A stretch of 64,000 bases of DNA from Clarkia xantiana subsp. parviflora (GCA_036873135.1 JAPTYO010000010.1:19957772-20021771); one strand, 5' to 3'. Positions 23,200-35,362 are shown, counted from the stretch's first letter. Notes: generated by a model not told the origin, from the sequence alone. Numbers and translations are program-made.

Positions 23200-23535
23200 G
23201 CCAAATCGAGCTTTACAAAATACATAATTTATCCGAGTTCGAGTCGAGCTCGATTATTGTAGTCATAAGAAATGCTACTTAATTATTGTGATCTATATAA
23301 TGAGCATCCATGTCGAGTCGAGTCGGCTAGTCATGAGACATTCTATAACTTATTGTGATGTATAATCGACTTAATAGTCGAGTTGAGTAAAACTCGATTA
23401 TGTCGGGCTTGAACGTGAGTCGAGTTCGAGTTTCAAAAATCGGAGCTCGACTGAGTTCAAGCTCCATAATTTTTGACCGAGTCGAGCTTGGCAGATATAT
23501 AACTTGACTCGGCTCGTTTACACTACTAGTAGAGT
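23200..23535. repeat. Dispersed TCGAG-rich repeat, second copy
   Basis: Same family as 13505-13945. It contains gagtcgagctcgatt, gagctcgactgag and a shared block like taacttattgtgatgtataat. Ends and class are not defined. Confidence 0.55.
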
Positions 23536-23693
23536 GTTGTCGAATATAATTATGCAATTTGTTTATTTATTAATTCATTATTTAGTGCCTATATATTTTC
23601 TTATACACATCAATATATACATAAATATTATATAAATTATTTTAATCAATATAATTTACATATACATTATAAAAAAATATCAACAATACATAT

Positions 23694-24281
23694 TGTAGAA
23701 TTATAGGGGATAAATACTACGGAAACAAACAAGCTACATGCTATGTAAACGAATTACGTAGCGGAATATAGAGCACATACCTACAATGTTTTCCGTAGAC
23801 CCAAGATCTTCTAGGGAAGTTCTCGATCCGCCGGACGGTTCCTGTAAGGATTATGGTTAAGGAATACCTGCGCGGATTGGTCTCCACAACAAAGCCTCTT
23901 GTCGATTCTTTGGTAGGGGTGGGTCTCCGGAGTAATTGCTTGAAGCAATTTGGTACCTCCTATGACTCTAGAGGGGTTTGGCCGAAACACTTTGTTAATA
24001 GGGAGGAATGACTTATTTTTGTCTCACCACAATTGGAGGAAAGTGATTAACCCTAAATTAAACCTTGACACTCCCTATTTATAAGAGGAGGTGGGCAAAA
24101 CCCACCTCACTACTCTAGTTAGTTTTGGCCGGCCACATAGGGAAATAGAGGCCAAATTTTGGGACTCTGGGATTTTAGGCCCAGCCCAAAATCCATATTG
24201 TGACATTACCCAATAGCCTTAGGTAACGGTCTCATATTAATGGGCTCCTATTTACGGCGGCCCAATATCCAAATGCCAACA
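23694..24281 (-). repeat. 3' LTR of copia element 3
   Basis: 588 bp, starting (minus strand) TGTTGGCATTTGG and ending AATTCTACA. It holds a TATA-like motif (tataaatagg, read on minus, about 24075) and shares long blocks with the LTRs at 45362-55412 and 46495-47112. The 1.1 kb between it and RNase H is conserved in the related elements. Confidence 0.85.
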
Positions 24282-25380
24282 ACTCCCACTCGCCGGATGG
24301 GAGGGTGCATGTTAATATGTTATCGACCAACACATCAATATTTGTTCTTCGATCCAGCCCTGCTTCAGAATAGTTCATACGATGTTTGCCGTGCGACTGG
24401 CGGACACGACAAACATCGTGCTACTCATCTGTTAGGAGTGTTGTAGAGCCCGCGAAACGTTGATTCTCCATCTTTAATCAACCTGTAACAATATTGTGTC
24501 GCGATGTATCCTTGGTCAATTGTCATTCTCCAACTGCCTAGTTTCCACATAGGAACACTTCTCCAAGGCATCCGTACAAATATTCACAACATTCAACTAA
24601 TATCAGGCTGGTGGCCACCTAGTGAATAGTAGATTCGGAGAATTACAGGTGTACTTGACCATCCTCATCGCTCATTCCCTTAGTCAAACTCAACAGGTTT
24701 CCAAAGACGTGGTCACTGGGCCTTTTTGTTCAGCACTGCGTTCGTACGCCGAGAAGCGAACATTGACCTTAGATATGGGTTTTGAGTCCGTAAGGATACT
24801 TCAGATGCTTCTTCATAAAGCATTGGGGATCTGTCACACGCTCAAGGTGAAGAAATTTGTGCCCATCCGAATCTCGTGGATTCTACCTAGCACAACCGAG
24901 CCTGACCCCGTGGTCAAACATGGCACGCGCAGTAAGAAGCGCGCGTCGATAGCATAACCTGAACTCACATGTTGTCATGAGTGGGAAATGTCATATGGTA
25001 TCGCAGATTTGTTATCTGGCCCAGAATGTGGTTGTTGACGAACAAAGTTCGTCACGGCGATACGCAAAACTTAGATCATGTCGTATTACCCCGAAACCAA
25101 ATGATCGTTTTGCTTAACCAGGTTTATCTTTCGAAAACACCATGGTTCTTAGCAAGTCTTGACATGGTAGAGGTTCCCCCTCTCTGCCAAGACGACCGAG
25201 ACTGTGTGACGAGGCTTGGCCCACATTTGACATGTTCTATTTGGGAGGATTGCCCCTTCTACGATTGGTTTATAGACCGTAAAATCCGATGTAATTCAAA
25301 CATTATGACGTCGTAAGATCATAAAATCAAATTGAAATTCATTTTATTCAAATATTACTTTAAATCTCACAATGTTATCA

Positions 25381-26443
25381 TCACAATACATGCCTCTTAA
25401 ACCCTACGCATTCCAAGCATTTTGACGTGCTTTTGAAAACATCCCTGCATAAAGGTCTGGTCAATGGGTCTGCCACCATACTCTCAGAGGACAAGTATTC
25501 TAATGTGATCAATTTGTCTTCGACCATACTTTTAGCATAATTATATTTTACATAAATGTGTTCTGTCTTACTATGGTACTTAGGATTCTTAACTGCTGCA
25601 ATCGCTGCTTGACTGTCAGAGTATACCTTCACAAGCTTACTCATGTCTTCGACGTCAAGCAATGCAGTTAAGAGTCTTTTAAGCCAAACTAATTCATGTG
25701 CACTCTTATAGAGAGCTACGAATTCGGATTCCATCGTAGACAGCGCCGACACATGATTGCTTCTTTCTCATCCATGAAATGACGGCATTAGCAAGGAGAA
25801 ATAATCCTCCTGAGGTGGACTTACCATCATCCGGATCGCCACAGTGGTCGGTTTCATTGAACCCAGTCAATTCTAATTTTCCACCTTTATAGCACAGTCT
25901 GTAGTCGGCAGTACCTTTTAGGTATCGAATAATTCGTTTTACGATCTTTAAATGTTGATAGCCAGGGTCTGATTGGAATCGTGCTACTAAGCCCACAACG
26001 TAACAGATGTCTGGACGAGTGCATTGCATGGCGTACATAAGACTGCCAACCATACTTAGGTACTCTACACTTTTCATCTGTTCACGCTAAGCCTGGTCTT
26101 TCGGACCCTCACGCTTTGACAATGCGCACCCAAACACAACCGGCGTATCCACGGGTTTGGCATCTTATAGTCTGAACCTTCACAACAGTTTGTTTATATA
26201 GGATTCTTGAGAGAGACATAGTTTACGAGCAGCCCGGTCCCTAGCAATCTTAATGCCTAGGATGTACGTGGATAGGTATAACTGATACTTGAGGATCACC
26301 AAATGCAAAAGCTTAACCTCATCTCCATCACAGTTTCTCATCATAAGAATGGACCCAAGGGTAAAGACGCCCATAGTGATCACACCCACTCTTGTGATTA
26401 GGTTGTCCCATTGAACCAAGTTCTTGGGATCTCCAGTCATCAT
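25381..26443 (-). pseudogene. Copia element 3 RT end and RNase H, disrupted
   Basis: Minus-strand fragments include YILGIKIARDRAARKLC, the RT-to-RNase H connection (YLSMVGSLMYAMQCTRPDIC), the RNase H motif TDHCGDPDDGKSTSGG and the tail with SKTEHIYVKYNYAK. A frameshift near 25745, a stop near 26079 and an unrelated-looking stretch at 26290-26443 break the frame. A non-functional remnant. Confidence 0.85.
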
Positions 26444-26450
26444 GGTTAGG

Positions 26451-27767
26451 TTTTCCTTCTCAAGAGTGTTTACTCATGGGCATAGTCACATTCTCTTCGA
26501 TGATTTATCAACTCGCTCTCTTTAACCTTAAAGATTAGCGAACCTGCATTTATTTTTAATACACCATCATTAGACTTTATACAGTCATTGATGAAATTCA
26601 CTTGAGAGCAGTTAAGCTGTGCATTATACCGCTTGACTACAGAAATTTATACTTACACGCTTTTATGAGACACTCTCATATTCAATTGTAGATGCAAATT
26701 TTACAACCTTTCACAATTTATGGAGAGTTCTCTAATATTATTCGGGGTACCTTAATAAAGGAAAATGTTTTTTAATAGTCACCCCCACATTAATCTTGAC
26801 TCCAAAAAAAATATGGTCTCAACCACATTATTTTAATTTCTTCCATAAAATTTTGACGTGTTAATACACGAGTTGGGAATGAATTTATTACAAACTCAAT
26901 CACCACAACATTAACATAGATTCTCATATCATTATTTCATCATCATAGGTCCTCAGACCTTCATTTATCATCATTGGTCATTAAACAGTTGTGTTCCTCA
27001 GACCGTCATTTCATCAAATATTAATCATCAAACTATCATATTCTCAATATTGGTCCTAAGGCCAATGATCATAAGACCGTCATTTGAACAATACTTGTCA
27101 TTAGATCGTCATGGTCCTCAGACCGTCATAGTCATCAAACTGGCAGGTCCTTAGACCGACATGTAATCAACATTGGTCCTCATTGCATGTCATAATCTTT
27201 TCGAATGACTTTCGCCGTCATCTCGTCCTCTTTTTCGGCACATTAGGCAATTGTGGTTTTGCTCCAATACTTTGTCAGTCATCCAAATATCACCATCTCA
27301 TACCGCTCGTATGAACATCATTATACATGCAAAGCATAATGAATATTCTATTAATTTGAAGCAACTAAAATTCATTAACTAATTTGTATATAATATCGAT
27401 AAATATTCAAATTACTACTTTAGAATATTATAAGAGGACAAAAAATATCGCTTTGTGAAAATTCAATAAGAAAACATTTTAAGTCCTATATATATATATA
27501 TATATTATGACACTTAAAAAGACATGTAAGGACTGAATTAAAACTTTACACGTATTCTCACACTAAGGTCCATCGGCAAACCATCGGTCGTCGTCGTCAT
27601 TGGACTGGCTCCTCTCAAAATTGATCGGCTTGACCTATGGCCGGCCCTCCCATCTCAATATGACATCACCGTCGACGGCTCCAACAACTCCATCCAAACC
27701 AGATAATTATGCAAATCGTGGTGGAAGCGGAGCCAACATCACAATGCCAAAAAAACATACATAAATA
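26451..27767. other. Spacer with degenerate repeats
   Basis: No gene recognised. It holds the imperfect ggtcctcagaccgtcat array (next entry), a short TA run at about 27490-27508 and AT-rich DNA. It may be decayed retrotransposon interior. Confidence 0.4.
26945..27195. repeat. Imperfect array of ggtcctcagaccgtcat units
   Basis: About nine diverged copies of a 17-20 bp unit (ggtcctcagaccgtcat, with variants such as ggtccttagaccgacat), separated by 10-25 bp of AT-rich filler. The unit contains ggtc...gacc, so each copy can form a small hairpin. Confidence 0.6.
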
Positions 27768-28534
27768 TGTGTTAGATATTCTTTCAATATATATATAGTA
27801 TACTCCATCAACTAATATCATATCATTCATATATAAAATAACAAAATAACGTCGTCATCTTCAACTTGAACAACCCAACACATTTTTTTTCTTCCATAAA
27901 TCCATCAAAACCACAATCCGATTTTATCTAAATTCATTCCTTAATTCAGAACATTGAACTCCTCTACAATTATTAAAATTGTCTTTAAGATTCTTGAAAA
28001 ATATAACACGTAAAAATGGAATTCTAAAGTAGAATTTTTTGGATCAAATGAACGAATAATTTTTAAACCGAGTCCCGTGCAGATCACGGTCTCCTTAAGA
28101 CAGTTTTGCCCCCTCAATGACTCGTCGGTTGTGCTAGAGGGCGATTGTCTCCCAGGATAAAACGGCATTCCAGTGGCAAGCTAGCACGAAGCTCCACCAG
28201 TCGAACAGAACCTTGCCTGAACTCCACCAGAACATGACTTGCGGTCGATAAGACCTAGAAATCTATCGACGTCGTAAAGAAATAATTCAAATCGAATTGA
28301 AAATAGAGAACAAGAACTATCTATTTATAGGGAGGTGGAAGTCGTGTATTAATGACACGATAATAAATAAAACTGAAACGTCCCTATTAATGAAACCGTT
28401 ACAGATCATTAATTCGTCAGAGTCAGCGAATCTGGACGAAGTCAGGACTACTCTGGCCGAGTGTACTAAGAACAACAATTTCTTATTCCCCCGATCAGAA
28501 AAATATAATGCCATTAACACATTTATCTAACACA
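27768..28534 (-). repeat. Possible solo LTR
   Basis: 767 bp with 10-bp inverted ends TGTGTTAGAT...ATCTAACACA, flanked on both sides by aata. A TATA-like motif read on the minus strand (ctataaatagatag, about 28317-28330) suggests the LTR points left. There is no PBS, PPT or coding sequence beside it, so solo LTR is the best reading. The 4-bp duplication is short and AT-only, so this could be chance. Confidence 0.45.
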
Positions 28535-28538
28535 AATA

Positions 28539-28943
28539 TGTGAACGTTTCTTCAATTATAATGAAACTAACTTTCAGAAGCTCATCCAAAATAAAGAACG
28601 GAGATTAACTGGAATATGGTTAGGCATTGCATTTAGTCATAACTTTCAATTGAATTATTCGTATTATATATTGCTTAATTAAAATGCTTATCCAATACTA
28701 AATTTGGTTGCTCAATCTATTTCTATTCGAATTGATACTTTGAAATCTATAACAAATCATGATTTGAAGTAAGAAAATATGATCAATATATATATATATA
28801 AATATGTTATTTGATTTGACATTATTAAAAATAAATTTGTTTATTATACTATTTGCTTCTTTAGTAGGTTATGGCGAGATCTTAGTTATTAACTTGATTT
28901 ATATACGGTTATTGTATTGTATGAAAATAATAATGATATCTTA
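28539..28943. other. AT-rich spacer
   Basis: No gene or defined element recognised; a short TA run lies near 28785-28800. Confidence 0.4.
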
Positions 28944-29359
28944 GAGCATCCACAGCGGCATTACGTAAAGATTACGTAAACGTGGGTCCTACATGTTTAT
29001 TTAAGTAAAGTAACAAAAATTATCTACAGTGGTTTTACATAGCATTCCTTAAAGATGGGACCCACACGTAAATTTATGTTTTTACATAAAACATTCCTTA
29101 AATTTAAGTAATGCACTATGTATTACGTAACCAATTTTTTATTATAAATTAATTCATTTTATAATTAATGGTAATATCTTATTGGTGGTTGTTGGAAAAT
29201 TTAATAATAAAATATATTTAAGGAATATGTTTAAGTAATACGATTGCAGGGAAAATATTTTTTACGTGTGTCTTAACTTTACGTATTACTTAAAGTGTAC
29301 ATAAATGTATACGTGACAACTTTAAAGAATACAATTTATGTAAAACCACTGTGATGCTC
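28944..29359. mobile_element. Harbinger/Tourist-like MITE (copy 2)
   Basis: 416 bp, starting GAGCATCCACAGCGG and ending CCACTGTGATGCTC, flanked by TTA on both sides. It is full-length related to 22409-22828 but inverted, and it lies about 1.2-1.6 kb upstream of PHT1 copy 2, mirroring the first copy. TTA is the reverse complement of the TAA found at copy 1. Confidence 0.88.
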
Positions 29360-29362
29360 TTA

Positions 29363-30087
29363 ATAAGTAAATGAATTACTTTGAGTTGAGTCTCACATTG
29401 CCTCTAATTTGTGATATGCTACATTATTTTTGTAATTATTGCTTATATATAAATTATGTATGCATACGGACTATTTTTGTAAAGTGAAAGCGAGATAATA
29501 AAAGACTGGGATAAGAGAAGTTTAGGAATAAAGTCGCAGCAACTCGAAGAATCGCATAAGATAAGATATAAGCGTTTTAATATGAATCAATAATCACTCA
29601 CTCCTTTTCCCTAGTGTATATATAGATGCGCCGGTAAAAAAATAAAGTACAAAAAACTTCAAATTAATCTAACGTTATTGTCATTTTCGAGTGCATAAAT
29701 TTTGAGTGCATAGGTATGATTTTGATACTAATATAGGTATTAAAATAATTTTTTTTTATATTTACTTTTCAAGTCCCGAAATTTGTATCATCTTGCATTG
29801 TATGCCTATTAATTTAGTATTGATTTTAAATATCTAAAATGTCGAAATTCTAAAGCAACATATGTCATTTTACATGATTATTAAAACTACTTATTCCTTC
29901 CTCTTATCCCATTATTCCACCATTTGCGTGTTGGCAGGGAAAACATATTAAATTTGTACGAATATTTGTAGTTATCCGTTTTATGTACGGTTGTACAAAG
30001 AGTTGACTCCATGTTACCAATACAAAAGGGTTGACTTAATTTTATTCCAAAAATAAAAATCGGAGTTTAGTGATTAAGAGTGATTAG
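29363..30087. other. Distal upstream region of PHT1 copy 2
   Basis: AT-rich, no gene. Similarity to copy 1 begins about 30060, just before the P1BS site. Confidence 0.5.
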
Positions 30088-30095
30088 GAATATGC
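30088..30095 (+). promoter_or_regulatory. P1BS (PHR1-type) site upstream of PHT1 copy 2
   Basis: GAATATGC matches GNATATNC and lies about 425 bp before the ATG, inside a block conserved with copy 1 (aggaatatgc, then a conserved agatgcacagtatgatg-type stretch). Family knowledge: P1BS sites drive PHT1 induction under phosphate starvation. Confidence 0.7.
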
Positions 30096-30209
30096 CATAA
30101 AGATGCAGAGTATGATGTCAAGCACTACTAAAACAGAGATTTGATCTCTATAACTACCTGACACCTCTAATCCTCTCCTCTCAATCAAACCCTAACACAC
30201 AAAATTAAG

Positions 30210-30498
30210 GTCAGTCTTCCTTCCCCTCTCTCTCGCTTTTATTTTTGAAATGGTGCTCATTAATTATAAAAACAACACTTTTAGTATACTTATTATTATA
30301 TCTAGAACTTGAAGGGAAGTACTGGTTATAGAGATTTTTTTTCATTTCTATAACTCAAAATTGAAATCTATGGTTAAACGACTAAACGTTAAATCGCTAC
30401 GTTATCTTGCAATGGTTAATTGTTTATATAGTTGTTGAATAACATACATATATTGCTAGACTGTGTATATTTATGCATGTGTTTTTTAATATGTTTAG
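30210..30498 (+). other. 5'UTR intron of PHT1 copy 2
   Basis: Donor ttaag/gtcagt and acceptor tgtttag/gcttataagg, matching copy 1 at 21131-21458. It ends 21 bases before the ATG. Confidence 0.7.
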
Positions 30499-30519
30499 GC
30501 TTATAAGGAAACCAAAAGC

Positions 30520-32520
30520 ATGAGCCAAAACAATCAATTAGGTGTGTTAACCGCACTTGATGTCGCCAAGACTCAGCTCTACCATTTCACCGCAATCGTT
30601 ATTGCGGGTATGGGGTTCTTCACAGATGCATATGATCTTTTTTGCATCTCTATGGTGACGAAACTCCTCGGTCGTATATACTACCACGTGGATGGTGCCG
30701 CAAAGCCCGGATCACTTCCTCCAAACGTCGCAGCTGCCGTCAATGGTGTTGCTTTCGTCGGCACGTTGACCGGTCAGCTCTTCTTCGGATGGCTTGGTGA
30801 CAAGATGGGTAGGAAACGAGTCTATGGGCTCACTTTGATTATCATGGTGACGTGCTCGGTTGCGTCTGGCCTTTCTTTCGGAAACTCTCCCAAGGGAGTC
30901 ATGGCAACCCTGTGTTTCTTCAGGTTAGTCAGTGGCAGATGTATGTATAACTTGTAAATAAATAATTTTAAACCTAACATATTACATATAGAGTTTGAAC
31001 ATCATTAAAAAAAAAAAAAAAATTAGTCGTCTATTATTAATTTTTATATATAAATTTCTATTAGTAGTAAACTTCCATTTAATATATTATGAATCCGATA
31101 TTTAATTATCTCAGGTTCTGGCTAGGGTTTGGGATTGGAGGCGATTACCCTCTTTCAGCCACTATCATGTCTGAGTATGCAAATAAGAAGACACGTGGCG
31201 CTTTCATAGCTGCGGTTTTCGCCATGCAAGGTTTTGGAATCTTGGGCGGTGGAATCGTTGCCCTAGCCGTGTCAACCGCCTTTGACTCCAAGTTCAAGGC
31301 TCCTGCATACATGGTGGACCCCATCGCTTCAACTCCTCCGCAAGCCGACTACGTATGGCGTCTCATCTTGATGTTCGGTGCCCTCCCGGCTGCAATGACG
31401 TACTACTGGCGGATGAAGATGCCGGAGACGGCTCGGTACACAGCTTTAGTCGCTAAAAATGCAAAGCAAGCCGCATCTGACATGTCCAAGGTTCTCCAAG
31501 TCGACCTTGAAGCCGAACAAGAGAAGATTGACCGGCTAGCTAATGATGCAAGCAAGAACTACGGCTTATTCTCAGCAGAATTCGCTCGTCGCCACGGTAT
31601 TTTTAACTTCCACACTGACCCGAGCTAAAATCAAATTGGTGATATGATGAGATAGCTGAATTGCATAGATATACTATGACACCGATTTTTTAAAGTCTAA
31701 CATGACAATAATAATCTATACAAATGTTTTTTCATATTAAAATCTATTCGATTGATAATAGTAACAGAGAATATGAAGGTGGTTTGACTTATTGTAATAA
31801 ACTTGAACAGGTATCCACTTGATTGGGACTACAACTACATGGTTCTTGCTAGACATAGCCTTCTATAGCCAAAACTTGTTCCAGAAGGACATCTTCAGCG
31901 CCATTGGGTGGATCCCACCGGCAAAGACCATGAACGCGATCCACGAGGTGTTCAAGATCGCCAAGGCCCAAACCCTAATCGCGCTTTGCAGTACGGTTCC
32001 AGGGTACTGGTTCACAGTGGCTTTTATCGATTACCTGGGGAGGTTCTTCATCCAGATGATGGGCTTCATAATGATGACCATTTTCATGTTCGCGTTAGCC
32101 ATTCCGTACCACCACTGGACCCTCCCCGGTAACCATATCGGCTTTGTCGTGCTATACTCGCTAACCTTTTTCTTCGCTAACTTCGGCCCCAACGCCACCA
32201 CCTTTGTGGTTCCGGCCGAAATTTTCCCGGCAAGGTTACGGTCGACGTGCCACGGGATATCGGCAGCAGCGGGGAAGGCTGGGGCTATAATCGGAGCGTT
32301 CGGGTTCTTATACGCTGCGCAGAATAAAGATCCGAAGAAGACGGATGCAGGCTACCCGGCGGGTATCGGCGTGAAGAACTCGCTGCTCATGCTAGGAGCG
32401 GTCAATGCAGCGGGTGCGGTGTTGACTCTGTTGGTTCCTGAGTCCAAGGGTAAATCATTGGAGGATCTCAGTGGCGAGAATGATGATGCACCCGAACAAC
32501 CACCAGCAACCAACAACTGA
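30520..32520 (+). CDS. PHT1: High-affinity phosphate:H+ symporter, PHT1 family (copy 2)
   Basis: Coding exons 30520-30923, 31115-31596 and 31811-32520; 531 residues, with two short GT/AG introns. It has the same domain layout as copy 1: a twelve-helix MFS fold with a central cytoplasmic loop, signature [13 protein letters not shown] (143-155), D36/D39, D145-Y146 and D310, and a C-terminal tail rich in E, D and P ending PPATNN. Differences seen from copy 1 are A for T in GVMATLC, N for H in RLANDASK and A for T in FTVAFIDYL. Intron 2 (31597-31810) is 214 bp and keeps the empty insertion site (ctata, 31716-31720). The open frame that runs on to a stop at 31628 is intron read-through, not a gene end. 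The 3' flanks of the copies diverge within about ten bases of the stop. Confidence 0.95.
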
Positions 32521-33021
32521 TCATGCCGCTGTGTTATGATTTTTTTGTGCAATTTTTGTGTGCGTTTAAGCTGATGAATCAAAACAACTATATGTAAAGG
32601 TGATATGTATGTTTCTTTGTTTTATATTTATCCGTTCTTATGTATTATAGTCATGACATATGATGTACTCACAACTTATTTTGGAATATTTGTTTTTGGG
32701 TGTTATATAAATTGAGTTCATTCCAATTTTATACTAGTTGTCGATATTTGTGCTAATAAATTGTGCACAAAAAATTGAGCTAGTAACTGTCGGAAGAAAC
32801 GAGATAGCAAATAATGGAATCATTTCCCTTTTGCATTTAAATTGTCCCTTCTATAGAAATAATTAATTAAATTGATGACTAGATTTATGTATTTGTAATT
32901 AAAATTTATAATTGTTAAATTTGAAATTATGAACTTATAATTCTATTTATCCATAGACTAGTTTTAAACTGAATTGTATTGAAAAAATCAATTCAATTCG
33001 GTTTTTACCTTAATAGTGAAT
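32521..33021. other. 3' flank of PHT1 copy 2 and spacer
   Basis: The 3'UTR of PHT1 copy 2 should end within the first ~250 bases (AT-rich, with several aataaa-like words), but no unique polyadenylation site can be fixed. No other gene seen. Confidence 0.4.
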
Positions 33022-33930
33022 TGTGTGCAAACCGGAGATACTCAAAGAGATCGTAAGAGAGTTCAAACGTGCAGAGAGAGAAAAACGGAAGAGAGAAATG
33101 AGAGAAGTGGTTTACCGTTTAAGGGAGCATTGAGGTAATTCTATTATTTATTATTCATCTCCCTTAAATACTTCCTCTAGTAAAAATAATTCAAGATTAC
33201 ACCACAATCTTGTAAACCAAACAATATAAGTACCAATAAAATAAAAGAGTGTTAAAAGGTCCTCAAACAATTAGCAAAGTAGCAGATTTGCATCATCGGT
33301 CTGGGCTCAATGCTAACATGCCTAATTACAAATAATGACCAGACTTAATACAAAACAAGCTCACATTCCGAATAATAAGCCTACTCTTCGGGCTAGGTTT
33401 CAACACTCCCCTTTAATCTGGACTTTGCTGAAATATATCAATCATGTTCAACTTGAAAAGTAAACGTCTATGTTGAGCTTTGGGAAGAGCCTTAGCGAAC
33501 ACACTAGTTGACTTGAAGACCTCAAATACTTCAACTTGATAAAACCTGCACAAACTTGGTCACGCACAAAATGACAATCAACTTCTATGTGTTTAGTACG
33601 CTCGTGAAATATCGGATTATTAGCTATCTAATCGCAACTTTCTTGTCACAATGTAATAAAATTGTTTACTAGAATTAACACCTAATTTCACAAAGTAATC
33701 CATTCAACCAAACTAACTCAGCAACAGTGTCATGCTGCTATATTCAGCTTCAGCTGATGAACATTAAACATTTGGTTGTTTTTTAACCTTCTAGGAAATT
33801 ATGGAATTACCAAAAAAAAATACACAATATCCAGTAACAGACCTGCGAGATTCAATACATCTAGCATAATCTGAATAACAATAAGCACCAACATCAAAGT
33901 TTCTTTTAGACGGCAAAAGAATACCTAACC
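33022..33930 (-). mobile_element. Truncated copia remnant (3' LTR and RNase H end)
   Basis: Minus strand. The LTR 33022-33405 starts TGTTGAAACC and ends TTTGCACACA, with a PPT (aaaggggag) at its edge. Upstream of that (higher coordinates) are RNase H pieces: [18 protein letters not shown] (about 33545-33625) and traces of the GAYCYSDYA region near 33840-33900. Frames are broken and the rest of the element is missing. It resembles the 3' end of copia element 1 more than the long-leader family to its right. Confidence 0.75.
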
Positions 33931-35362
33931 AGGTTGTTGTTCTAAATAGTTCAATATATTTGAGTGTTTGTTGAACTCTCCACTACGATTCCGAAAATTG
34001 GAGAGGACAACTACGGATGAATATAGTAATCTGTATGATTTTGACAATGAGAAATGAATGTGATAATTTGTTTCCCCAAGAATTGGAGTAGGTTCTTTGT
34101 TGATCTGAACACATATATGGTGATACATTCGACCTTGGTAAAAAGGGGTTGAAGAATACTTCAATTGAAACCAGACAATGTTATAGCTTAGTATTCCTTC
34201 GCATCCGCCTCGGTGGAAGCAAGGATGCAAACGCCAGAAATGTTTCGGTTGAATGAGATAATCTTCTCTCTTTCCATGGATGTCGGCGTAAAACTCGCAT
34301 CAGGTCATCAGGATGGAAGGTCAAAATGGAAATGATGTATATGGTTGTCTGATATTGACAGGACTCAATAACCTTGAGCCTAATCAAATACAGTAACCAC
34401 AACAGTGAAAGGGAAACCTTATCTGCTCACCATAATGAGTTCGAAAGAAGTGAACCATGATCTGCATAACAAGAAGAGAACTGGACCGAATAAGTCCTAT
34501 ACGATAATCCGGTGGGTTAAACCCCGTTGATAAAGTGCGTCTCAAATACGCATCGTAGGTCATGTGTATGAAGCTGTAAAATGTTTTATACGGTCACAGA
34601 TCATTTGAAGTGATTCACTCGTGAATTTACTCAGACAAAATGTTCAACATGACTCAAAGTTCTTGATTATATGCGCCAGAATCATGGATCAAATATGCAA
34701 ACTTCAGATCAAGAACTATATCATTGTCATTTATCGTTCGTTGTTCGTTTCTAAAATTTTGGTTATTTTTAGATTCAGAGTTATTGAATAAAGTAATTGT
34801 TGCTCGATTCAAAGCTCAATTTGCTTATCAATTTAACGTCTCGGTTGAACGAGAACGATCCGAAACGAAAATACAAACCTACGGGTTAGGACCAAGATTT
34901 CAGCCAGGTAAAAGTGGATGAATAAAACGAAACGAATCACATACTCCGTCGTCTCAGTCGGTACAACTGAACTGAACATACCCATCGATTGCGTAGCTAG
35001 ATCGAAAGATTTAGTAATCCTTATTTATTAGTACTCCATTAAATGATAAATACCCCGGATAATGTGCATGAAAAACCGATTTGATTTTAAATTTGAAAAT
35101 GAAACAATTTGAACCATAGGATAAAACTGGTTTTATGCGCCGTACGCGCGTGTACCTCGAAAGACGGAACACATCGTTTTAAAGTATAAATTTAATAATA
35201 AAGTGTTTTAATAAAGGAATGCTGATTTTTTTTCGTTTATGATTCCTTGGAAATAACTCATTGATGACTACTATAGTCAAGCTGTATGCTTTAATGCTAC
35301 TACGATTTAGTAGAACAACAACTATAGCATTAAAGCGAAAGCTTAAATGCATAGCCCATGAC
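33931..35362 (+). repeat. Internal fragment of the long-leader copia family
   Basis: From about 34520 this region matches 39060-39840 of element A, most clearly 34990-35358 against 39470-39838 (shared blocks such as tactccattaaatgataa, ataatgtgcatgaaaa and tatgctttaatgctactacga). No intact frame. It joins directly to an LTR at about 35363, so some 3.6 kb that separates the two in element A is absent here. Confidence 0.65.

Larger units (their letters stand above)
23694..26443 (-). mobile_element. Truncated copia element 3 (minus strand): 3' LTR plus RNase H/RT end
   Basis: Read on the minus strand: the RT end and RNase H (26443-25381), a 1.1 kb non-coding 3' region, a PPT (cgagtgggag, 24282-24294) and a 588-bp LTR at 23694-24281. 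The 5' half and 5' LTR are not seen; recognisable homology ends near 26443. The LTR ends TGTTGGCATTTGG/...TTCTACA match the family that fills 35-55 kb. Confidence 0.85.

Noticed and set aside
31597..31628. PHT1 copy 2 ending at the stop codon at 31628
   Set aside because: This is read-through into intron 2; donor cacg/gtattt and the exon 3 acceptor restore the known PHT1 sequence HGIHLIGTT.
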